Source: Flavobacteriaceae bacterium
Lineage (GTDB): Bacteria > Bacteroidota > Bacteroidia > Flavobacteriales > Flavobacteriaceae
Direction: 5' to 3'
DNA length: 5,152 bases
NCBI GenBank assembly: GCA_030590765.1
Contig: JAUVCP010000207.1
Location: 1-5,152, forward strand
The notes beneath the pieces are model-generated. The model saw nothing but the letters and a program-made list of their open reading frames with translations. It made no database searches and had not been told where the DNA came from. This document shows positions 1 to 5,152 of the stretch, one piece after another (position 1 is the first letter of the stretch; each line of letters begins with the position of its first letter). A program made the translations under genes and the position numbers.

Positions 1-1244
1 GAGATTATATCACAACCATGGATAGTCCTGCGCAAGGAGCAAAGGATCTTGCTACAGATAAAACGACTTTTAAAAATAATGAATTGGAGATCGTCATAAG
101 TAAACTTATGATCGTTTATAAAGGATCTCTTAAAAATGATACGATTAATGGTACTTTCACTCAAGGAGGTATGCCAATTCCATTGAATTTAGTTAAAGGG
201 AAGTTTAAATTTAAATCAATATCACAGGAACCTTCAAAGCCATATCCATATTTGTCAGAAGAAATTAATTTTAAAAACTCTAAGGCTGGGAATATCAAAT
301 TTTCAGGTACATTAACTCTTCCAAAAGGAATAAAAAATCCACCGGTTGCTATTTTGATCTCCGGCTCAGGTCCACAAGACAGGAATGAAGAATTATTAGG
401 CCATAAACCTTTTTTGATTCTCTCAGATCATCTTACAAAAAAAGGTATCACTGTTTTAAGATATGATGATAGGGGAGTTGCGGGTTCAGAAGGTGACTTT
501 AGCAAAGCTACAACTTATGATTTTGCATCTGATGTGGAGGCTGCTGTAGCCTATTTAAAAACAAGAGAAGATGTAGTTGATATAAAAAAAATTGGATTGA
601 TTGGTCATAGTGAAGGAGGAATGATTGCACCATTGGTTGCATCAAAAAATAAGGAAATTGCGTTTTGTGTTTTACTAGCCGGACCTGGAATCAACGGAAA
701 AGAAATTTTACTAACACAAACCAGAAAAGCCTATGAATTGGCAGCAATACCTGAAAGTGAAATAAATTTGAATGAAAAATATATGGATCGAATTTATGAT
801 ATATGTAAAAATTACCAGGGAGAAGAGTCTGATAAACAAATAAGTGAACTATTCCATAAAATTAAAGATGAATCTTCTGGAGTTCTGAAAACACAGTTGA
901 CAAATGAAACCATTGAAAATACAACAAAACAACTATCAACTCCATGGATGATCACATTTATAAATTTTGATCCTGATTTATATCTCAGTAAAACAACATG
1001 TCCTGTACTTGCCATTAATGGTGAAAAAGATTCTCAGGTTCTATCAAAAATTAATCTTAATGGAATTGAAAAAAGCTTAATTAAGTCAGAAAACAAAGAT
1101 GTTACTACAATGGAGTTAAAAGACCTAAACCATTTGTTTCAAACATCAACAACGGGTAGTTTTAGTGAGTATGCAACTATTGAAGAGACTTTTTCACCTG
1201 TGGCTTTAAATATTATTTCAGACTGGATCAATAAGCGATTTTGA
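1..1244 (+). CDS. Alpha/beta hydrolase, S9-peptidase-like esterase/lipase (5' partial)
   Basis: A serine hydrolase of unknown substrate, cut at its N-terminus by the window edge. The first full codon is at base 3 and the frame is open from there. The ATG at 18 is internal: it lies in the conserved TMDSPxQGAK stretch that in this family sits well inside the N-terminal beta domain, after a signal peptide. Numbering from that Met: residues 1-60 are the rest of that domain (ending in the TQGGxxxPL motif). The alpha/beta-hydrolase fold follows from about residue 95. It contains SGSGPQDRN at 115-123 (oxyanion region), YDDRGVAGSEG, the nucleophile elbow GHSEGG (Ser198), NGEKDSQV (Asp338, likely acid) and LNHLF (His372), so the triad looks intact. 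By homology the mature enzyme is probably secreted or periplasmic, but the signal peptide is outside the window. Family members are often annotated as prolyl oligopeptidase-like; peptidase activity cannot be assumed. The gene ends TGA and is convergent with aroB. Confidence 0.88.
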   Translation, partial: DYITTMDSPAQGAKDLATDKTTFKNNELEIVISKLMIVYKGSLKNDTINGTFTQGGMPIPLNLVKGKFKFKSISQEPSKPYPYLSEEINFKNSKAGNIKFSGTLTLPKGIKNPPVAILISGSGPQDRNEELLGHKPFLILSDHLTKKGITVLRYDDRGVAGSEGDFSKATTYDFASDVEAAVAYLKTREDVVDIKKIGLIGHSEGGMIAPLVASKNKEIAFCVLLAGPGINGKEILLTQTRKAYELAAIPESEINLNEKYMDRIYDICKNYQGEESDKQISELFHKIKDESSGVLKTQLTNETIENTTKQLSTPWMITFINFDPDLYLSKTTCPVLAINGEKDSQVLSKINLNGIEKSLIKSENKDVTTMELKDLNHLFQTSTTGSFSEYATIEETFSPVALNIISDWINKRF

Positions 1245-1252
1245 TAATTGAC

Positions 1253-1277
1253 CTCCTAGTTTTTATTTACCTTGGAG
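1253..1277. terminator. Weak imperfect hairpin between convergent genes, possible terminator
   Basis: CTCCTAG (1253-1259) and CTTGGAG (1271-1277) can pair as a 7-base stem with one T-T mismatch around an 11-base loop. It sits in the 45-base gap between the convergent stops of the hydrolase gene and aroB, where a shared terminator would be expected. Neither strand has a T-tract directly after the stem: the A-run at 1283-1288 would be a T-run upstream of the hairpin for aroB transcripts. It is therefore not a classical intrinsic terminator, and the pairing may be chance. Confidence 0.2.
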
Positions 1278-1289
1278 AATCGAAAAAAC

Positions 1290-2357
1290 TTATTTCAAGT
1301 AATAATTCAATCCTTCAATTAATAAAACTTTATCTACCTGAACATCAATTTTACAATTTTCTATTTGATTAAGTAAAACAAAATTAACATTACCATTTAC
1401 ATTTTTCTTATCAAATTGCATCAGGTCAATAATTGGACTGAAATCAGATTCCAAAATATTGTATTTACCATAAAATTTATGAACAAAACTCTTTAATTCA
1501 TTGGTGTATTTCATTGGGAAATCAAATAATTTTGATGAGAAATACAATTCAATGATCATACCTGCAGCAACAGCTTCCCCATGGGTTAAGGCAACTTTAT
1601 CTTCATTTTCTAAAAAATAAGATTCAATAGCATGCCCAATAGTATGCCCAAAATTCAATGACTTTCTTAAATTTTCTTCTTTCGGATCCTTTAAAACAAC
1701 ATTGTTTTTTATTTCAACTGATCGATAAATGAGATCATCAATAAGCTTATAATTAATGTCTTTCAGTTGTTTTATTTTATTCCATATATTTTTGTCAAAA
1801 GTAAATCCATATTTAATGATCTCAGCCAGACCTGACCGAATTTCCCTTTGAGAAACAGTTTTTAAATATTTGGTATCAATGATAACCATTTCAGGGTTAC
1901 TAAATAATCCAATCTGGTTTTTTAATGCTCCCATATCTACTCCGGTTTTACCGCCAATGGATGCATCAACCATACTCAAAAGTGTAGTAGGAATATTGAT
2001 AAATTTGATACCTCTTTTAAAGGTAGAAGCAACAAAACCACCCATATCTGTAATAACACCTCCACCAAGGTTAATTAAAATGCTTTTTCTGTCAGCACCC
2101 AATTCTGATAAGGTAGACCATATATCAAGGCAAGTATCTAAGTTTTTATAAATTTCACCAGCTGGTATTTCAATAACCACAAAGGATGAAGCATTTGAAA
2201 CTTCATTGAGAAATAGTGGTAAACAGTCTTTTTTTGTATTTGTATCAACAAGAATAAATACTTTTGAATGAAAATTTGTATCTAAGTACTTTTCAATGGC
2301 GAGGTAGCCATTTTTCTGAAAATGCACATAATAATTTGTTGATAAAATAGACTCCAT
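1290..2357 (-). CDS. aroB: 3-dehydroquinate synthase
   Basis: Cytoplasmic NAD+- and metal-dependent enzyme converting DAHP to 3-dehydroquinate, the second step of the shikimate pathway to aromatic amino acids. It has 355 residues, a full family length. The N-terminal Rossmann-like domain carries the NAD-binding GGGVITDMGGF at 98-108, preceded by PAGEIYKN (65-72). Active-site elements follow in order: FKRGI (Arg115), MVDASIGGKTGVD (Asp131, Lys137), Lys146-Asn147, SGLAEIIKYG (Glu179, Lys182), Arg231 and Asn235, NFGHTIGHAIE (His238, His242), THGEAVAAGM (His259) and Lys317. By alignment with characterised enzymes, Glu179, His238 and His259 are the metal ligands. All key residues are present, so it should be active. 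The spacing between the two metal His residues is 21, against 17 in E. coli. The start is the only sensible ATG; no strong Shine-Dalgarno precedes it. It is transcribed alone, divergent from the proline dehydrogenase gene, with no other shikimate gene in view. Confidence 0.97.
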   Translation of the reverse strand: MESILSTNYYVHFQKNGYLAIEKYLDTNFHSKVFILVDTNTKKDCLPLFLNEVSNASSFVVIEIPAGEIYKNLDTCLDIWSTLSELGADRKSILINLGGGVITDMGGFVASTFKRGIKFINIPTTLLSMVDASIGGKTGVDMGALKNQIGLFSNPEMVIIDTKYLKTVSQREIRSGLAEIIKYGFTFDKNIWNKIKQLKDINYKLIDDLIYRSVEIKNNVVLKDPKEENLRKSLNFGHTIGHAIESYFLENEDKVALTHGEAVAAGMIIELYFSSKLFDFPMKYTNELKSFVHKFYGKYNILESDFSPIIDLMQFDKKNVNGNVNFVLLNQIENCKIDVQVDKVLLIEGLNYYLK

Positions 2358-2376
2358 ATCCTAAATTTTTGTGATG

Positions 2377-2400
2377 CAAATAACGGTCAATTTTTTCAAA
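2377..2400 (-). promoter_or_regulatory. Possible aroB promoter (weak match)
   Basis: Read on the minus strand, TTTG at 2400-2397 is followed after 13 bases by TTATTTG at 2383-2377. This roughly resembles the Bacteroidota -33 TTTG / -7 TAnnTTTG pattern. The -7 match is imperfect because only one base separates TA from TTTG. It lies about 20 bases before the aroB start, implying a very short leader. The location is right because the divergent gap must hold an aroB promoter, but the exact element is uncertain. Confidence 0.25.
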
Positions 2401-2418
2401 TAAATAAATTAGACTAAG

Positions 2419-2426
2419 TATCTTTG
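2419..2426 (+). promoter_or_regulatory. Bacteroidota-type -7 promoter element for the proline dehydrogenase operon
   Basis: TATCTTTG followed by C is an exact match to the Bacteroidota housekeeping -7 consensus TAnnTTTG. It ends 34 bases before the proline dehydrogenase ATG, so transcription would start around 2431-2434 with an AT-rich leader of under 30 bases. A clear -33 TTG box is not visible at the expected distance; the T-run at 2391-2396 is the nearest candidate. It probably drives the three plus-strand genes downstream as one unit. Confidence 0.65.
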
Positions 2427-2460
2427 CGATAAATTAATCATATTATAAAAATAATACATA

Positions 2461-3627
2461 ATGAGTAAAATATTTAATAATACAGAAGTTGCTTTTGCCC
2501 TGAAATCTGACTCTGAATTAGAAAGAGCCTATTTTTTATTTCGTATGATAAAAAGTGAACCATTGGTAAAAATTGGTACAGCCGTTACAAAATTTGCATT
2601 GAATGCATCACTTCCGGTTGAAAGATTGATTAGGGCTACGGTATTTGATCATTTTTGTGGCGGTGTAACCGAAGAGGATTGTATGCCTATTATTGACAAA
2701 ATGTTTACTAAAAATGTTCATTCAGTTTTGGATTATTCTGTAGAAGGAAAAGAAGAAGAGACCCAATTTGAGTATGCAAAAGAAAAAACTTTAAAAATAA
2801 TAAGTTTTGTTAATGAAAAAGATGCAATTCCATTTGCTGTTTTTAAGCCAACAGGATTTGGAAGATTTGAGTTGTATCAAAAAATAACAGAGAATAAAGA
2901 ACTTACTCCTGCAGAAAAGGAAGAATGGGAAAGAGTGGTTGCAAGGTATGATGCTGTTGCAAAAGCCTCATTTGACAATAATGTTCCTCTACTAGTAGAT
3001 GCAGAAGAAACATGGATGCAAAAAGCTGCTGATGACCTGGTAGAACAAATGATGGAAAAATACAATAAAGAAAAAGTGATTGTATTTGGTACTTTACAAT
3101 TATATCGTCATGATAGAATGGATTATTTAAAGAGATTACACTCCAGGGCAAACCTAAAAGGTTTTAAAATTGGTATGAAACTTGTGAGAGGTGCATATAT
3201 GGAGAAGGAGAGAGAAAGGGCAGTAGAAAAGAATTATCAGGATCCGATTTGTGAGAATAAGGTAACTACCGATAAAAATTACAATGCGGTTATGCAATAT
3301 ATGTTTGATAATTTAGAAGATATGGCTATTTTTAACGGTACCCATAATGAAGACAGTTCTAAATTATTAATGGATATGATAGACAAATCAGATTATGCAA
3401 AAACGGATGCTCGTTTGTGGTTTGGTCAATTGTATGGCATGAGTGATAATATCAGCTATAATATTGCAAATGAGGGATATAATGTAGCAAAATATTTACC
3501 TTTTGGACCTGTAAAAGATGTAATGCCTTATTTGATCAGAAGAGCTGAGGAAAACACATCTGTAGCCGGTCAAACGAACAGAGAGCTGGAATTAATTCGG
3601 GCTGAGAGAAAACGTAGAAAGATTTAA
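2461..3627 (+). CDS. Proline dehydrogenase (monofunctional, FAD-dependent)
   Basis: Oxidises L-proline to 1-pyrroline-5-carboxylate, passing electrons through FAD to the quinone pool; the enzyme is usually peripheral to the inner membrane. It has 388 residues and contains only the proline dehydrogenase beta/alpha barrel, with no aldehyde dehydrogenase domain as in long PutA. The partner P5C dehydrogenase is not in this window. Recognised motifs in order: HFCGGVTEEDC (64-74), SVLDYSVEGKEEE (88-100), PFAVFKPTGFGRF (124-136), LLVDAEETW (177-185), LQLYRHD (212-218), KIGMKLVRGAYMEKER (236-251, flavin-site Arg243), THNEDS (294-299), QLYGMSDNIS (323-332), KYLPFGP (344-350) and YLIRRAEEN (357-365). 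The last holds the paired Arg360/Arg361 that bind the proline carboxylate in known structures. The basic C-tail (RAERKRRKI) is typical of Bacteroidota versions. The start is fixed by an in-frame TAA at 2452-2454. No Shine-Dalgarno is visible. The stop overlaps the next start by one base. Confidence 0.95.
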   Translation: MSKIFNNTEVAFALKSDSELERAYFLFRMIKSEPLVKIGTAVTKFALNASLPVERLIRATVFDHFCGGVTEEDCMPIIDKMFTKNVHSVLDYSVEGKEEETQFEYAKEKTLKIISFVNEKDAIPFAVFKPTGFGRFELYQKITENKELTPAEKEEWERVVARYDAVAKASFDNNVPLLVDAEETWMQKAADDLVEQMMEKYNKEKVIVFGTLQLYRHDRMDYLKRLHSRANLKGFKIGMKLVRGAYMEKERERAVEKNYQDPICENKVTTDKNYNAVMQYMFDNLEDMAIFNGTHNEDSSKLLMDMIDKSDYAKTDARLWFGQLYGMSDNISYNIANEGYNVAKYLPFGPVKDVMPYLIRRAEENTSVAGQTNRELELIRAERKRRKI

Positions 3628-4889
3628 TGTCAACAAGAAATATTTCTTTAAATAAATTTATTACCATCCTGGTATTTCTCTTGATGGATGTTTATGTTTA
3701 TTTTGCATTGAGAAAAAGTATAAACAAAAGTAAACATCAAAATATTTATAAATATTTATACTTTTTTTCTGTGTTTTTATCTTATGTAGGGTTGTATTTT
3801 TTATATACCAATTTTACCGAAAAACCACTGGAAGCATCAGTTATTCCAAATTTATTTATAGGGTTTTTCTTCTCTTTTTTTGTATTCAAATTACTTTTTA
3901 TTGTATTTATTTTATTTGAAGATATCATACGATTTATAGAGTTTTTATTTTCTGCCTTACGGCACTTCTTTTCAAAAAAACCGAAAAGAATTAGTACTCC
4001 CGGAAGGAGAAAATTCATACGACAATCGGGTTTGATTATTGCCGGAATCCCATTTACTTCTATGATCTATGGTGTTGTAAAAGGTCGTTATGATTTTAAA
4101 GTACACAATATCAAACTAGTTTTTAAAAATCTACCCAAATCTTTTAACGGAATTAGAATCGTTCAAATTTCTGATATTCATATCGGTAGTTTTGACAGTC
4201 TGGAAGCGATCAATAAAGGTATTGATTTGATAAATGAGCAAAATGCTGATATAATTCTCTTCACCGGAGATATGGTAAATAATGATTCTCGAGAATTAAT
4301 TCCATTTATTGAAGACTTTAAACGTTTAAAAGCAAAACATGGCGTATACGCTGTATTAGGTAATCATGATTATGGAGATTATAAAAAATGGAATTCAAAG
4401 GAAGAGAAAAAAGAAAATATGAATCTTCTTTTTGATTATCTAAAACAAATGAATTTTCACTTGTTGAATAATGAGAATGTAACCATCTCAAAAAATGGAG
4501 AAAGTATTGGTATTTTAGGTGTGGAAAACTGGGGGAATCCGCCATTTCCACAACGGGGTGATCTGGATAAAGCGTTAAAAGGTGTGGAAAACATTCCTTT
4601 TAAAATTTTGATGTCACATGATCCAACACACTTCACAAAAAGGGTAGTTCCACATAAAACTCATTTTGATCTTACCTTGGCAGGTCATACTCATGGTATG
4701 CAATTTGGTATTGAAATACCTGGTTTTAAATGGAGTCCGATAGAGTATATTTATCCTCAATGGGCAGGATTATATGAAGAATCAAAACAGTATTTATATG
4801 TAAACAGAGGTTTTGGCTTTTTAGGTTTTCCTGGCAGAGCTGGAATCCGACCTGAAATTACAGTTATTGAGGTAAATCATATTGCGTAA
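3627..4889 (+). CDS. Membrane-anchored calcineurin-like metallophosphoesterase with internal twin-arginine motif
   Basis: Predicted dinuclear-metal phosphoesterase (YkuE/YaeI-like group); substrate unknown. It has 420 residues. The N-terminal third is hydrophobic, with probable membrane segments at about 11-28, 43-60 and 74-98. A basic stretch (about 113-132) then contains GRRKFIRQ (Arg127, Arg128), followed by a further hydrophobic segment at 134-150. The catalytic domain starts near 165 and has all expected motifs: SDIHIG (Asp183, His185), TGD (Asp215), GNHD (Asn246, His247), MSHDP (His331) and GHTHG (His354, His356). It ends in the family's RGFGFLGFPGRAGIRPEITVIE block. Positive-inside reasoning puts the catalytic domain in the periplasm. 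Relatives YkuE of Bacillus subtilis and YaeI of E. coli carry N-terminal Tat signals just before this domain. The ATG overlaps the preceding TAA (TAATG), implying translational coupling. A distant LpxG-like role in lipid A synthesis cannot be excluded but is not supported by context. Confidence 0.92.
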   Translation: MSTRNISLNKFITILVFLLMDVYVYFALRKSINKSKHQNIYKYLYFFSVFLSYVGLYFLYTNFTEKPLEASVIPNLFIGFFFSFFVFKLLFIVFILFEDIIRFIEFLFSALRHFFSKKPKRISTPGRRKFIRQSGLIIAGIPFTSMIYGVVKGRYDFKVHNIKLVFKNLPKSFNGIRIVQISDIHIGSFDSLEAINKGIDLINEQNADIILFTGDMVNNDSRELIPFIEDFKRLKAKHGVYAVLGNHDYGDYKKWNSKEEKKENMNLLFDYLKQMNFHLLNNENVTISKNGESIGILGVENWGNPPFPQRGDLDKALKGVENIPFKILMSHDPTHFTKRVVPHKTHFDLTLAGHTHGMQFGIEIPGFKWSPIEYIYPQWAGLYEESKQYLYVNRGFGFLGFPGRAGIRPEITVIEVNHIA

Positions 4890-4901
4890 TTATTGATAAA
4901 T

Positions 4902-5152
4902 ATGTTTCAAAATATTTTTAATAGAAAAGAAGATAATAATTCAGGGATTAGTAGGATATTATTAACTGACAAAGACCAGTTAGATGAATTACTTATAGCT
5001 TCCCAATTTAAGCCTGTTTTACTTTTTAAGCATAGCACTAGCTGTGGTGTAAGTGCGATGGTTATAAAACATTTTGAAAACAAACTCGAAAATAATAAAG
5101 ATAAGTATCATTACTATTTTCTAGATCTGATACGATACAGAAATATCTCCAA
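4902..5152 (+). CDS. ytxJ: YtxJ/BrxC-type monothiol bacilliredoxin (3' partial)
   Basis: The first 83 codons of a small thioredoxin-fold protein, cut by the window end; the family is about 110-140 residues long. The recognised core is PVLLFKHSTSCGVSAM (38-53), with the single cysteine Cys48 in a CGVS (CxxS) motif. It is followed by a helix and YYFLDLIRYRNIS (71-83), a stretch characteristic of this family. In Bacillus subtilis the homologue YtxJ (BrxC), with motif TCPIS, is a monothiol bacilliredoxin that removes bacillithiol from oxidised proteins. Many flavobacteria encode bacillithiol synthesis genes, which fits, but none is visible here. The protein is predicted cytoplasmic. The ATG lies 12 bases after the phosphoesterase stop, so it is probably the third gene of the operon. 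The first 18 residues are polar and poorly conserved, so a slightly later start is possible, though no better codon is seen. Confidence 0.85.
   Translation, partial: MFQNIFNRKEDNNSGISRILLTDKDQLDELLIASQFKPVLLFKHSTSCGVSAMVIKHFENKLENNKDKYHYYFLDLIRYRNIS

Noticed and set aside
89..115. Inverted repeat TCATAAG-TAAA-CTTATGA (94-111) flanked by direct GATCGT repeats (89-94 and 110-115)
   Set aside because: It lies inside the hydrolase coding region, encodes ordinary conserved-looking residues (around IVISKLMIVYKG), and such short palindromes are expected by chance in AT-rich DNA. It could be an operator-like site, but nothing else supports that.
1278..1290. A-run (GAATCGAAAAAAC) as a T-tract for an aroB terminator
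   Set aside because: On the minus strand the T-run comes before, not after, the only nearby hairpin (1253-1277), so it cannot act as an intrinsic terminator with that stem.
1870..2151. Open frame of 93 codons on the plus strand inside aroB
   Set aside because: It is antisense to the NAD-binding and active-site region of a clearly functional aroB. Its protein has no recognisable motif, and its start has no promoter or ribosome-binding context. It is a shadow of aroB codon use.
2877..3151. Two overlapping minus-strand open frames inside the proline dehydrogenase gene
   Set aside because: Both are antisense to conserved proline dehydrogenase motifs, have low-complexity Ser/Leu/His-rich translations, and lack any start context.
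3782..4018. Minus-strand open frame of 78 codons opposite the phosphoesterase membrane region
   Set aside because: The Lys/Asn-rich translation is simply the complement of Phe/Leu-rich transmembrane codons; there is no independent evidence for a gene.
4318..4551. Minus-strand open frame of 77 codons opposite the phosphoesterase catalytic domain
   Set aside because: It is antisense to the GNHD region of an intact gene, with no motif and no promoter.

Overview
The window is a stretch of ordinary chromosome from an AT-rich member of the Bacteroidota, most likely a flavobacterium-like organism. G+C looks to be about 30% by eye, not computed. Three things support this placement. The AroB and proline dehydrogenase sequences resemble my recollection of flavobacterial versions over their whole length. 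The only clear promoter has the Bacteroidota -7 form TAnnTTTG. Genes start behind A/T-rich leaders with no clear Shine-Dalgarno sequence. No search was run, so the placement rests on recognition of sequence style.

Layout: (1) bases 1-1244, plus strand: the 3' part of a gene for an alpha/beta hydrolase, whose N-terminus lies upstream of the window. (2) 1290-2357, minus strand: aroB, 3-dehydroquinate synthase of the shikimate pathway, complete and convergent with the hydrolase. (3) 2358-2460: a divergent promoter region of about 100 bases. (4) 2461-3627, plus strand: a monofunctional proline dehydrogenase. (5) 3627-4889, plus strand: a membrane-anchored calcineurin-like metallophosphoesterase that overlaps the previous stop codon by one base (TAATG). 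(6) 4902-5152, plus strand: the 5' part of a gene for a YtxJ/BrxC-type monothiol bacilliredoxin, cut by the window end.

Genes 4-6 are packed tightly enough to form one operon read from the promoter at 2419-2426. The products have no obvious shared pathway: proline oxidation at the membrane, phosphoester hydrolysis probably on the outer face of the inner membrane, and thiol redox repair. A loose respiratory or redox-stress theme is possible but is inference.

I see no mobile element, CRISPR array, rRNA, tRNA or phage signature, and no gene-free stretch over about 105 bases. I did not find a clearly undescribed system. The observation most worth following is a twin-arginine-like motif inside the metallophosphoesterase. 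It follows about three transmembrane segments and immediately precedes a last hydrophobic segment, suggesting a mixed Sec/Tat membrane topology.
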